In this document: positions 24,301 to 38,400 of the stretch, piece by piece
Layout of the letters: each line of letters begins with the position of its first letter
Numbering within the stretch: the stretch's first letter is position 1
Assembly (NCBI GenBank): GCA_030998225.1
Contig: JAPYXD010000677.1
Coordinates: forward strand, 12,337,501-12,401,500
Reading direction: 5' to 3'
Length of the DNA: 64,000 nucleotides
From: Diplolepis rosae
Taxonomy: Eukaryota; Arthropoda; Insecta; Hymenoptera; Diplolepididae
The notes under the pieces: generated by a model
What the model saw: the letters and a program-made list of their open reading frames with translations, nothing else
Told to the model about the DNA's origin: nothing
The model's database searches: none
Made by a program: the position numbers and the translations under genes

Positions 24301-27300
24301 ACTCGCATGAGGTAACTTTTCTACGATCTCACGACCCTCACTGAATGTTTTATGCCACTCAAATATTGGATCTACATATAACTTAATTCGTGCGGTTTGC
24401 TAAGAGATGGCGTAACTTGATTATTATTCCATCATTCCAATATTCCGAACATGCGTTGGAAAGCTACTGTAATTGTGCGTCTTTTTCATTATATGTCATT
24501 TAGGGGAGAAGCGGCGAAATTGGCGCGTCGTCTAAATTGGCGCACCCTATTTTTCAGAAAATGATAACATAACAAAAAATAAAAATAGTTCTATCGTGTG
24601 CATTCTTGTATGATATGTATTTGATAGAAAAAATTATAAAAATCTAATTGCTTAATACAGTTTTATTGCGATTTATCGTTTTTTGGCATAATGGTTATGT
24701 TCGAAGCCATTGAGTTAAATCGTTAAATAATAGTAATTCAAGCTGAATTAGATTAATGCAACGATTTTGTAACCTTTGATATTTAATCTTACGATTAGGA
24801 TAGAATATTTGTATGAAAAAATAAGCATTTTACGTAAAAAGTATTTAATTAATGAACGATACACTTGCGGCAAAATTGGCGCATACGAGATTCAAATCAG
24901 AGGCGAAGTTGGCACACGTGTTGTGTTTCTGGAAACCGGTGACTGAAGTCAAGTGCTCGGATGTTTATGATTGAAAATATAAAGAAGATAGTAAGTACAC
25001 AATTATTAATATATAGATATATACATTTGAATGTTGCTGGACTTTTCTGCTAATCTTTTTCTTACGATTTTTTGTGACATGGGAGGTAATGTGGTTCGCA
25101 AAACTGATGTAACGACTTTGTAAGGTTATATTCATTTGAACAATCAGTGGTTAAATTTTTTTTTTAAGTTTGAGGTATTAAGGCATTTTAAAAGCGATTT
25201 TTAATAATTAATTTGCAGTCTGACAGTGTTTTTAAAGTTTTTTCGATTTTAAGATGTAAAAGCAATGTAAGTAAAAAATTTGTATTTTTGATTGATTGTT
25301 TCTATTATTTATAGGTCTTCAAAAGTTAATAATTGTATATACTTCTGATTACAAATTCAAATAATTCTCTATAAAAATGATTTCAATTTGAATATTCACT
25401 TAAATATCCACAATTGCCAGTATTTTATTGTACAAATATAAAATATATTTTAACTTTGGCTGGTTTATGTGAATAAAGGTATAAAAAACTTCACATATCT
25501 TGATATACTATCTCAAATTTAGTTTCAAATTATAACTACCTCTTTTCATCAACCTTTGCTACTGAAATGTAATTCTAAATCTATGAAAATATAACTAATA
25601 CGTGGCAAGAGAAGATTATAATATAGGTGCAGTCCTTCGGAAATCTGAATAAAAACCTGCTTTAATAATTTTCAATGCAATCTTTATCCATTGGAAAGTA
25701 TAGAAAAGATATCCAGCTATTAAATAAATATTTTTTCATAATTTTTAGTCATATACTTTCTTTTTAAACTCGCACTTTCTATTAGGTGCGCCAATTTCGC
25801 CGCTTCTCCCCTACTTGAAGCGTAAACAACAATAATTTTTTTTCACTCAAATATGTCGAACTTTGTGCCTGAAAAAGCGTTTTTGCAGGGAGTTCTTCTT
25901 CATTACTTTAATATGAAGAAAACTGCTGCCAGAAGTCATTGCATTTTGGTGGAAGTTTATGGTGAACATGCTCTAGCTGAGCGAACGTGCCAAAAGTGGT
26001 TTGCACGATTTAAAAGTGGTGATTTTGGCTTGGAAGACGAAGAACGTCCTGGGCAGCCAAAAAAGTTTGAAGATGAAGAACTGGAAGCATTACTCGATGA
26101 AGATTGTTGCCAAACACAAGAAGAGCTCGCAGAATCTTTGGGAGTCACTCAAGCAGCCATTTCAAAACGTTTAAAAGCAGCCGGATACTTTCAAAAGCAA
26201 GAAAATTAAGTTCCACATGAACTCAAGCCGAGAGACGTTGAAAGGCGGTTTTGCATGTCCGAAATGCTGCTGGAAGCCACAAACAGAAGTCATTTATGCA
26301 TCGGATTGTTACTGGTCATGAAAAATGGATCCATTATGACAACCCCAAGCGCAAAAAATGATATGTGCAACCCGGCCAACCAGCCAAATCAACGGCAAAG
26401 CCGAATATCCATGGCGCGAAGGTAATGCTCTGTATTTGGTGGGATCAGAAGGGTGTGCTGTATTATGAGCTGCAAAAAACCGGGTGAAACCATCAATGGA
26501 GAACGCTACCGAACACAATTAATCTGTTTGAAGAAAGCAATAACCGAAAAACGCCCGGAATATTCGACCAGACACGAGGCAATAATTTTCCATCATGACA
26601 ACTCTCGGCCCCATGTTGCTATTCCGGTTAAGAACTATTTGGAAAACAGTGGATGGGGAGTTTTACCCCACCCGCCTTATAGCCCAGACCTTGCCCCTTC
26701 TGACTACCATTTGTTCCGGTCGATGCAGAACGCCCTCACGGTTCACATCAGAACAGGGTATCAAAAATTGGCTTGATTCATTCTTGGCCGCCAAGCCGGC
26801 GCAGTTCTTTTAGGATGGAATCCACAAATTGCCAGAAAGATGGGAAAAAGTCATAGCTTCAGATGGGCAATACTTTGAATAATACTATTGTACATGTTTT
26901 TCTTAAATAAACGTTCAAATTTTGAAAAAAAAACGTACGAATTAAGTTATAGATCCAATACTTACGTTCTCGATAGAGTATACTCCCCAAAACACTTCTC
27001 CAACATTTTCAATGATTTCGTAGCCGTAATTCCATTGGAAACACAAAATTTCAAGCAAGCTCGTTGTTCAATTTTTTTTCCATAGAAAAAATCGCCAGAC
27101 AAACTTTTCGCATCGTAAACCAATGGCTGCCAAACACACACTAATGAACGTCTCCCGCTCAAACTTCACACGACTGTCGAAGAAGGTGTTACCAACCCAG
27201 AAAAAAAACTTTTTACCGTTTTGCTTTACGCGCGCGGTATAACTGGACCTGTCCGGGTCAAATTTGATCAGATAGTACTATAGATATCCGCTTTTCGAGA

Positions 27301-30300
27301 ATTTTTAACAAAATTGAAATCAGTTTTTCTCGAAGCAAGACGCCGTCGACGAAAATTTTTATGTTTCCAACAGAAATAGCTGGTATTTAGAATTTAGCGG
27401 AACGGTTTTTCTTCTATCTGCGTATAAATTTTTTGAGCGGATTGAGGAAATTTAAGAAACGAAGTTTTAAACTTCTAATACCTCCACTTGCTAAAAAGTA
27501 ATAAATGTCGATATTCATATCATCTTCACCACCTTCATTTATCATATCATGTGCCTGAGGTATTATTTGAAATTCATCTAAACCTGTAGTGTTTTCATGG
27601 AACCAGGCTGTAAATGTATTAGTTTCAAATTCAGGGCCGTTTGTCGATACAAAAATAATTATTTGCTTCTGTGGTGTCGATTTCTGCCGAGGCTTGCCAC
27701 CATCTGTAGCAGTTATGATTATCTGAAAATAAAATAAGATAGTGAGCCTTAGATAACAGTAATAACTTTTAAACTGAAATGATTTTACTTCAAACTTGTG
27801 TATGACATTAAAGTCAGGAATGGCACTGAGCTGAAGTTGAGCTGAGTTTTTACCAAGTTGAACAATTTTGAACAATCCAGCTGAAAAGATATTTGAATTA
27901 AAACTGTTGTAATATTTTCCATAAATATATAGGTATTAAAATAATTGTAATGTAATTTAATTTTGGACATACTTTCATCAGAAATTGAGAATGTAACAAC
28001 CCCACTTTCTCCATAATCTTTGTCTGTAGCCTTGAAATTTTCCAACAGTTGGGAGTCGTAGGCAACTAGTTGAGAATTTACTTTTTGATCCTAAAACGTG
28101 TAAAGTTTTTATTTTAATTTTTTATTTATTTATGAATTGGCTGAATCCATAAATTTTTAAATGTTTATGAAGGAATTACCTGACTTAGTCGAATAACTTT
28201 ACCAGCAATGGGAAAGACGATTTCAGGGTCATTGTAATTATAATCAGTGATGTTTATGTTGTAAACTTTTGTATGATTCAAGGGACCCGGATCTGTTCCT
28301 AAATCTTGAACCTGTAAAAAAGGTTTAATATTTGAATCAAATGGGTCATGCAAATTCATAATGTAATTGAAATTTGCTTACATATAATTCTAAGGCCCAA
28401 ACGCCATAAAATCCTTTCAAATGGCAATTTGTGATTATTTCGGCATGTTTCTGTTCAATAGTTTGAACTTTGAAAAGAACACGGCAATCTTCTCTTGGTT
28501 TTGATTTTTCGTTGTCTATTTTAATCACATCCTTTATTTCATAAAACACTTTAGTGTTTATGGTATTTGGATCATCAAGATCAGTAGCAGTTACTGACAA
28601 CACTGTAATATCCTAAAATAAATACAAATTTCTATAATTATGTATATCAATTACTTGTATTAAAAAATATAAGTTGCTGTCTTGATATTCAAGGAAATTC
28701 ACTTTTTCGGTGTTTTCAGAGATTATTGTTGCAGGATTTGAAAGATTTGGAAGTTCTGGTATTTGGTCATTAATGTCATCAAGTATTATAGTGACATTAC
28801 TTGGTACAAGGTTCGATCCATCTGCAATGTTAAATATTTAATTAAACCTTTCTGAAAATAAATGAGATTTTAATCAATATTTTAAAATTAATGACTTCTC
28901 TTACATTCTATACCATCATTGACATAATTATCTCTCAGACTAAGAAATACAATGTACGTTGATTTTCCTTTATCTCTGTCAAGGGTGAAATTAAGAAATA
29001 GATTTACTTTGAGCAAACCATCAAATCTACCCAGACTGAAGTATTGCAATAATTCAGGGTAATCTTTGTTAATTAAATAGGATATGTTGTTAAAGGGATC
29101 TGAAATATTACCAATGAAATAAAATTAAAATATAATTTATATAATAATAGTCAAAGACGATTTCCGTGTAGAAAACAAAATTTACAAGATTTTACATAGT
29201 ATTTATAGGCCCTGGCGAAAGTACCGGATTGAAATTCATTCCGAGTCAATCAGGTCTATTCCGATTCATTCCGATATCTGTATCCGAACCAATGCAAATC
29301 ATTCCAAACCAATCCGAAAACGTTTTGTATCTCGTTTGATGAAAAACGGTCAAAAATCAATCCGAATGAATCCGAACCAATCCGAAACCAAGTTTTCAAT
29401 CCAGATCAATCCGAGTCTACCTCGGATTGATCCAAACCGAATTTTCAATCTGAATCATTCCGACCTTGGATTCATTCGGATTGATTCTGATTGAAAATTC
29501 GGTTTGGATCAATACGAGATCGGATTGATCTGGATTGAAAACTTGGTTTCGGATTTGTTCAGATTGATGTCTCGGAATTATCATTCGGAATGATTCAGAT
29601 TGAAAATTCGGTTTGGATCAATCCGAGATAGACTCGGATTGATCTGGATTGAAAACTTGGTTTCGAATTTGTTCAGATTCATTCGGTTTGATGTCTCGGA
29701 GTTAATCGGTTTAAGTCGGATTGATTTTTGACCGTTTTCCATCAAACGAGATACAAAACATTTTCGGATTGGTTCGAAATAATTCGCATTGACTCGGATA
29801 CAGATATCGGAATGAATCAGAATAGACGTGATTGACTCGGAATGAATTTTAATCCGATACTTTCGCCAGGGAGAGCTTTCAGAAATTCGTCTTATAAAAA
29901 CTTTCTTACAATTTAATGATATTTAAACATTTTGAATGTAAACTTACGCGTCCTGTCTTTATCGATAGCGTAAATTTTTACAATTTCAGTTCCATTTCCA
30001 GATTTTTCCCTTATGTGAACTGTTGAGTTGAAATAATCTGGTAATAAAGTAGGATATTCATCATTCTCATCAATTACGTATATTTCAATCTAAAAAGAAA
30101 ATATTTTATAACTATAAGAGATAAATTTTTTATTTCTCAAAATTTAAGTATATGTTTATATATATACAAAGGAAATCATTTCGGATAAATATTTACCGGT
30201 AATTTAGTTTCGTGAACACCATCAGTACCAATAATATCATAATATAGGTACTCATACACTTCTGCATCAATACCACCAGATAGTTTTACTCTTATAATTC

Positions 30301-32438
30301 CACTTTTAGGGATTATATAAACCAAACCGTCTTCAGTACCATTAGCAGGGCTGTTTGAAAAATTATTAAAAATTATTAAAATACTTTTGTGGTTTTTATA
30401 AATAAAGTATAACTAACTTTATAGAATATGTGACGTTATTATTTCCTGGCCCATCAATATCATGAGCTGTCACTTTCCCTATTAAAATATCATTTTTCTG
30501 ATTTTCAATCACTCTCATTTCATCAGGTTTCTCAAATTCTGGGGCATTGTCGTTAATGTCCTTGATTATTAATGTTAAAGACGCTAAAAAATACGTGAAA
30601 ATTCTTTTGCAAAATCACTTTTGTCAAGAATAAAAATAAATATTTATTTAAATCGAGGAAGGAGTGTCTATTTTTTATTGAAAGACGATAAATTACTTTA
30701 GCTACAAAAATGTGACAATTGTAATTTTTGTAGACATTTCCTGCTAAAATATGAACTTTTAAAAAGTTTAAATATACACTCTCAAAAATTTTTTTGGAAA
30801 CTTCCAAAAGAGTATTGGAAGTAATTAATCAATATATGTTTTAAATTTTTTATATAAAATCATGTTGGGAATATTCAATGACGTGCCGAATATTGCGTGT
30901 CTGACTTTGAAAAATGTTAGGACTACACTTGAAAAATTTCAATACTGAAAAAAATACAATAGGGATTCGAATATTTCTTGTAAATTACTGAAATAATTCG
31001 ATGGAAGATTATTTTTTCAATGATTATTGAAAAATTTCATCACCTATGTATTGGAAAATTACGATGTTTTTTACAATGTAATTACAAATTTCTACAAAAA
31101 ATTACAATTTTCACACTACTGTTGTTTGCTATATATATATTTTTTTTTTGTAAGAACGCATATTTCTACTTATACTTATTTTCTCTTATATATTTATATA
31201 ATCTCAGTGAGAAATTGTCAAGGATGACGAATGGTCCAAATGATGAGATGAGCAACAGCTCATCTCACTGCCAGGCTTGGCCCAGTATTGGTTCAATAAC
31301 ACAGGTCTGCAAATAATGGATTTGTATTTGTTGTTAAAAAGCTATGGGTCGTTTCCGGAGTAATTTTTGACGCAGAATCCGGAATCAGAATCAGCCTATC
31401 ACGTCAGAATTTTCAGATATTTGAGGTTATGTGCTCGAAAAATGGGGTTTTTCGCTACTTTTGAGGTTATGTACAGGACACAAGAAATTTTTTTGGTTAT
31501 TTCTCAAATGTCATCATTTAGCACTACTCTTTCCCTTCAAAATGAGCTATTGAACAGTCACGAGCGATTTTTTTCACAAAGATAGGGCCATATCAAGTTT
31601 TGACATTTATCCGAACAACCTTATGATTACATTCTGCATTCGAAAATTTATCTTGTTAATTTGTGCTTGCGGGTTTTGATGGTCTGTGAATAAGAATTTA
31701 CAGCCAGAAAATTGACATTTTCATTTCTAAGATGGCGGATTCAAAATGGCAGATCGAAATTTACGAAATTAAACGATTTTGCTCTCTAAAAATTTTCGGA
31801 CCCTGAGAAATTTAAGTCTGTTTATGCTAGACCAGTAAATTGACTCATGAAAGTTGACCTTCGTAATGCACAGAAAATCTTCGCATATTGTACACATGCA
31901 TTCGTACTCAGTGACTCAAAAAACTCTCAAGTACAGAATTTTAGAGACCAATATTGTTTTCCCCGTAAATTTCAGTTCGCCATTTTAAAACGGCCGGCCA
32001 TATTGTAAATGAAAATGTCAATCTTGCGACCCCATTTTCGTAATCACCAATTCCACAGTGGGTCCACTCATATAGGAGAAAAGGGGAACGAATTGTAGTG
32101 TTTGCTATCAACAAGTGGTGGCGTTACTGTCGCTACCGATGTTCTTTTTAACCTTTTGTAACCATAGCAACCATAGTTTGATATTCTTTTGATAAAATCA
32201 GATGGTATAAATCATTGATTCATGTTTAAAAAATGTCCGCTCTTTAGAATATACTAGTAACAAGGTGGGCATTAAATGGCATTGAAATGTCAAAATATGG
32301 AAAGAAATGGAATCGAGAAAGGAACTTTTGAATGCATTTTAATTCCTAGGCATTAAAAGGCATTTAAAATTTTTATTCTCGATTCTGTTTTTTTTTCAGA
32401 TTTTGACATTTCAATGTCATTCAATGCCCACCTTCTTA

Positions 32439-32485
<47 letters not shown>

Positions 32486-35400
32486 TATATACTATAATAA
32501 TATAATAGTTCTTGCTATCAAAACTTGGCGGCGCTGATGCTCATTTTCCCTTTTTTAAGTACCCTCCTAAAATACATGGTAGTGGACGCGCTGTGACCAA
32601 TTCCGAAACCACCGAGTAAGAGTTTTTAGAGAGCGAAATCGTTTAATTTCGTAAATTTCGATCCGCCATCTTAGAAATGGAAATGTCAATTTTCTGACTG
32701 TAAATTCTTATTCACAGACCATCAAAACCCACAAGCACAAATTTTCAAGATAAATTTTCGAATGCAGAATGGTATGCACCAAAGAGTCAATGTGAATGCT
32801 CATAAGGTTGTTCGGATAAATGTCAAAAATTGATATGGCCCTATCTTTGTGAAAAAAAATCGTTCGTGACTGTTTAATAGTTCATTTTGAAGGGAAAGAG
32901 TAGTGCTAAATGATGACATTTGAGAAATAACCAAAGTAATTTCTTGTGTCCTGTACATAACCTCAAAAGTAGCGAAAAACCCCATTTTTCGAGCACATAA
33001 CCTCAAATATCTGAAAATTCTGATGTGATAGGCTGATTCTGATTCCGGATTCTGCGTCAAAAATTACTCCGGAAACGACCCATAGCTTTTCAACAACAAA
33101 ACCTTGCAGACCTGTGTAATTAATTTCCCATTGAGATATTATACTTCCAAGAGTAGCACCATATAAAGTAATTTCAAAACATACCGGATGAAGAGTTATC
33201 ATTATGCACTGTAGTTACATCAATGACAACTATAGTAAGATACATTACATCAAATGCCTCATAATCAATTCTTCCACTCACAACTAGTAATGCCTCTGAG
33301 TACTTTTTGTTGTCCTCTGGATAAATCGTCTTTATATTTAGATGCCTGTTTAAAAATAATGTTATAAATACTTAATCCACCACCTTTAATTGGTATATTT
33401 TTGATTTTTTTGACATTTTCCAAAAATGTTATTTTTTTATTCTCTATACTTCTCTGGGAATGTATGTAAATTTTCAGGCCAATCTGATTTTTTTCTTGGA
33501 AAAATAAATAATATTAAAAGATTTATGAATATCGCGTTCTACCGAAAATTAGCTTTTTAGATTTAGATTTGAAATTCTTACCACTTATTCGTTGCTATAT
33601 TATCAATATTTTTCAGTATGGAAAGCACTCTAGTTAAAGATGTAACTACAAATTTTTTTTTTATATTTTGGGATATTTTTATTTATTTTTCAAATTTTGT
33701 TTAATTTAATTTGTTTAATGTTTGTTTAATTAAAGATGCTGAAATTTTTTAAAAAAACCCCAAAACCTTTCTGGATAAAAGTACTAAACATAAAAAAAAT
33801 TATATCAATGATCTAAATTAAAAAAAAATTAAATGTGGCGGATATCCTTAACGTTGGCAAATTTTGTGTTTATGTCTTATAAAAACCACTGAGTACTTGA
33901 ATAAATGATAATAATACAAATATAGGTTAATAAAGCTCAATTACCCCCGATAAAGAGATTCATTAACTAATGTGCTACTTTTATAGGCAGTAGATGAATC
34001 CCAGTCAATGCTGAATTTCAGTTCAGCTTCAGTATCAGAATCTGTGGCATAAATTTTTGTTTCGACTTTTGTTCCAATTTTCACCTCTTCCTTAAGACTG
34101 GGCTTTACCTGCGGCTAAATAAATAAATATAAATTAATTTGTGACGAGAATTACATTCTTTAAGTTGTGCCCTACCAAGTATAAAGTGGGTGGCTTATCA
34201 TTAACATCAATAACATTAATTGTTAAGGTCGCATATGTTTTGTGTTCGGCGTTGTCAATAGCAACAATTTGAACAAGAACAATTGGCATTGATTCATAAT
34301 CGAAAGATTTATCATCAGTTGTTACGATTTTTCCAGAATCTGAATCAATTTCGAGATTACGCTGAGTGACTAATGAGTGCCTATAATAAATTATTATCTG
34401 TATGTATTATATCATAATTAAGGCTGTCTTTAGCTCATAATACGATAATATATTGAAAAACATTTTAAGATCACATATTTTGCATATTTATTAACCTGAC
34501 ACTATCATTAACATCTCGGTCTGTAGCAAAAACAGTTGCAACATGATAACCCCGTCCAACATCTTCAGGTATATTAACTTCAAAGGTATCATTTGTAAAT
34601 ATCGGTAATTCATCATTCCAGTTTATAAGATTAATTTTAACGTCCCTTATTCCAATGTGAGATTTATTGGCACGTTCAGTTGCTATTATCTGTAAATAGG
34701 GATATTTTTCAGGTAATTTTCATAATTTAGATTATTTTTTAAAATAATTTTATTATTTTACCTTTATAATGATCTTTCTCCAGTTCTCATTTTCGTAATC
34801 TAGCTTAGATGCATTCACAACAGATATTGTGAAATTTCCAAGTTGATAGCCGCTATTAGGGATTATTAAAAAAGCTGAACTCCAATCATATTCTTGATCG
34901 TTTTCTAGCTTTACATCATACTGTGCATTTTCTGCCTAAAAAGAATCATTCTCAGGTTTATTTTGAATCTATATTAGTTTTTTTTTCTTTATTAAATTAT
35001 TTTGTAACTTACAAGATCAGGATCTGTAATTACAATAGATTCTGGAAAATTGAGAGTCATGTAGGTTTCTTCTTTAATATCAATGGAAAGTTCAAAAGGA
35101 CTGATTTCTGGGGTATGGTCGTTTATATCATTAACAATGATGACAATTGTGCTATTAATTAATGATGTTACATTTTCCACTTCATAAGCTATGATTATAA
35201 ATTTGAAAACTTCTTGTTTAAGAGCATCACGATCGATTTTATTTATTGTGATTTCGCCCGTTTCTTTTTTTATCTTGAAAAACTGGTTATGATCTATAAT
35301 TAGCAATTAGTATAGTGGAAAATTATGTGTTGATAAATATTTCTAATAAACACTGAGAAAACATTTTCTTTGAACCAAAGAAACATTTCTTTGATATACG

Positions 35401-38400
35401 GCCAAAGAAAAAATTTCTTTGAATTAATAAAAGTTTTGTTAATTCAAAAAAATTTTCTTTGATCCAAAAAAATAGATTTGCCAATATTAAAGAAAATAAT
35501 TTTTTTGAATCAACAAAACTTTCTTCAATTCAAAGAAATTTTTTCTTTGACTGTGTATTAAAGAAATGTGGCTGAATTATCATATTTCAAACAATCTAAC
35601 TTACATTCTTCGAGAACTTCTATCTTGTAATTTATGTCTGCGTTGATTTCATAATCCCCATCAATCGCCGATACACTAAAAGTCTGAAATTTTGTATAAA
35701 CTTAGTAATATAATAATTTCTGTTAAGTACATATAAAACAAATTTTTATTATTGTTCGGATATTTAAACATTAAACAAGTTTGAGCGCGCCTAGGGCGCG
35801 CGATTCGATTGTCGCGCTTTGCGCTCGGTCTTATATTCTTCGCATACATATAAGTTTATTTCTTTTAATTTAATACTGAAACTCAAGTCAATTTTATAAT
35901 ATTGTAGATGTAACTTACATTTTCTCAAAGTTACTAAATTTGTTTTTAAATTCAAATGAAAAAGGAAATTAAATTTATTTGCTCTACCACCTTTAAGGAT
36001 TTGTTGTATACATTTCTGCAACTTTCTAATAATTTGCATGGATTAAAAAAATCTATTTTCTTCCAAATATATAAAAAAGGAAAAAAATTTGTTTATTGTT
36101 TTTAAGTAAACGGTTTTTTATTTTAACGCTTATTTTGTTTCACACATATTTTGGTTAAAAAATGGAATTTTTGATTTTCAATATTTAAAATCAAAACATA
36201 AAATATACATTTTTTAAAAAAATTGTTCTACTGAGAATATGTAGACCTCATTTAGGCAAATAATTTTCCATCTTAACGTTTTTTTCGTATACCACATATT
36301 TTGTTCAAATAATGGAATTTTTGAATTTTAATCGTATTTTTTAAAATTAAAATGAAAAATATACTTTTTATCAGAAATTATGTAAGACAAAATTTGTAGA
36401 TCTTATTGAAACGAACAATTTTGCAAACTTACGTTTTTTTCGTATTTCACATATTATTGTTGAAAAATTGAATTTTGGATTTCCAAAAGTATTTTCTTAA
36501 ATTAAAAATAAAAATATACATCTTATGAAAAAATGTTGCGATTCAAACTTTGATCTTTATGATATTTAATTTTTTCAAGTTTTAACATACTGTAACTTTC
36601 CTAATTTTAGTTTAATCGAAAAAATTTTGTCATGATAATTAGTAAAGATTTATGAAAACTGTCAGAATTTAGTATTAAAATTTTGGATTTTTTCATAAAG
36701 TTTTTTTCAAAAACACAAAAAATGCTCATATCTCCACGATTTTGGACAGACTGACAGACAGACACTCCCAAGTGCGAATTGCCGAAGGTGATAATACGGC
36801 ACAATATTGGCCCAATCTCGGCAGCCAAGAGTCGTCCATTGTTATTGGGCCAGTGTCACTGTTTGCATCGGTCAAGTGCTGGGCCGACGACGGCGGCCTT
36901 TTTCAACTGTTTAAATTTACCGACCTTCAGCCAAAACTTGGCCCAGTATCGGCCCTATACCAAGCCGATTGTCAGTTTTACTATGGCATCCAGTTCTGAA
37001 AGTAGAAGAGCCAGAGTCGGGCTCATGTACGGCACATTACTGGGCCATGTGTCACTTTTACCACGGCAAACCATCCTGGAAGTGAGAAAACCAGAGTTCG
37101 GCACAGCATTGGCCCGTTGCTGTGCCGAAAACAAGTGCTGGCGGCTAGAGTTTGGGCCAGCATTGGCCGCCAAGTGCATACTGGAGTTATCATTCCAGCA
37201 ACGGCACGATATTGGCAGCCGATCTTCGGCAAATTTTTGGCGATGCTGGGCCAGTGTTGGGCCGTATCTAATTTCGCACTTGGGCTCTTGTAAAAACAGT
37301 TTTTTCTAACTCAGGGGGTCTCAAAACGTAAATATTTGATGAAAATTTTGAAAGTCATTTTTTATTCAAATTAGTTAGCGTGTTTTACATACCCTGGTGC
37401 AAGTTCCAGATAGGATTTCATTTAACGCTATTCGGTTATATTCCGTGCCAATCCGAAATCTGTATCCGTGTCGAAGAGTGCCACTTAAAAACTGATTGCA
37501 GTCACGGTTTTATTTTGCCTGAATCTGTACATCTTCTTGGGATTGAACTCAAACTAATCTAAGGCTTTTCAGAATACTTTTTGAAACTGTTTCAATTTGT
37601 GCGTGCTCTTGATTTTCAATCCGGATAAATCTGGTACAATTTGAAACACTTTTTCAAATCGACTTTAATCGTTCGTCCTTAGTCTAAATTTTTTAATCTG
37701 ATCAATTCCGAAGTTCATATTAAATTTTAAATTGTTCGCATTGTAGCGGAAACAGATTTTGGAATGGGACAGATAGAATTTTTTCAATCCAGAACTTGCA
37801 TAAAGGTTTATTGATTGGTTATTTATTACAGAAAAATTAGGAAATCATACGAAACTATTAGCATTTTTTTCATGTATGTTAGTTATTATCTTTTTTGAAT
37901 TCAAGCTTTTGATCGATTTCTCAGTGAATTTGACTCAACCTAAAAGTGAGCTACACTGTTAGAAATGTTCGGAAATTTACAAAAATTTTATGCTACAAAG
38001 GTAACGTAAAATTTAACGATACTTATGATGTTTTTGAATAAAGGTATCTTAAAATTGCGAAAAAATACTGAATTTTCTGAAATTTTTTTCTTAATGTTAT
38101 GGAACTCAACGGAATTTCCAGTTACATGTAATTGCATAAAACTTCAGTTATCTAGAACGTAAAATTATTCCTGTTACAAGTTTTAGAATTTCCAAATATA
38201 ACAATTAAGAAATTGTTTCGTAAATTTACTATAACTATAACTGAATAAAACTCCAGTCACGTGTTTCGGGAAATTACGGTAGAAATGTAGTATACTGAAT
38301 AAAATTTGGAAAAAAAATTACTAATTGGAATTAAGAGAGGACTTTTTTATAAATGGAAGATATCCAAACATTGCCAAAAAATTTGAGAACGTGTGCTAAT

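Larger units (their letters stand above)
24366..26958 (+). mobile_element. mariner element (inner)
   Basis: TA at 24364-24365 and 26959-26960. Ends TTGGATCTACATATAACTTA and complement. Contains a 1.3-kb pogo-like element in its 5' untranslated part and a decayed transposase on the plus strand. Confidence 0.92.
23922..27093 (-). pseudogene. mariner-like transposase, broken (outer element)
   Basis: On the minus strand: [20 protein letters not shown] near 27090, then past the inner mariner [52 protein letters not shown] and finally [20 protein letters not shown] near 24.05 kb. Same class as the 8400-10521 element. Many frameshifts; the central catalytic part is missing. Confidence 0.85.
23502..27275 (-). 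mobile_element. mariner-like element containing three further insertions
   Basis: TA at 23500-23501 and 27276-27277. Ends CTATCTGATCAAATTTGACC and complement. Contains a hAT-type MITE (23647-23913) and a second mariner (24366-26958), which itself holds a pogo-like element. Lies in the cadherin intron between exons 23 and 24. Confidence 0.9.

Noticed and set aside
36779..37309. 176-codon frame and overlapping minus-strand frames
   Set aside because: Produced by the GC-rich MITE with its degenerate repeats; the translation is repetitive and carries no domain.
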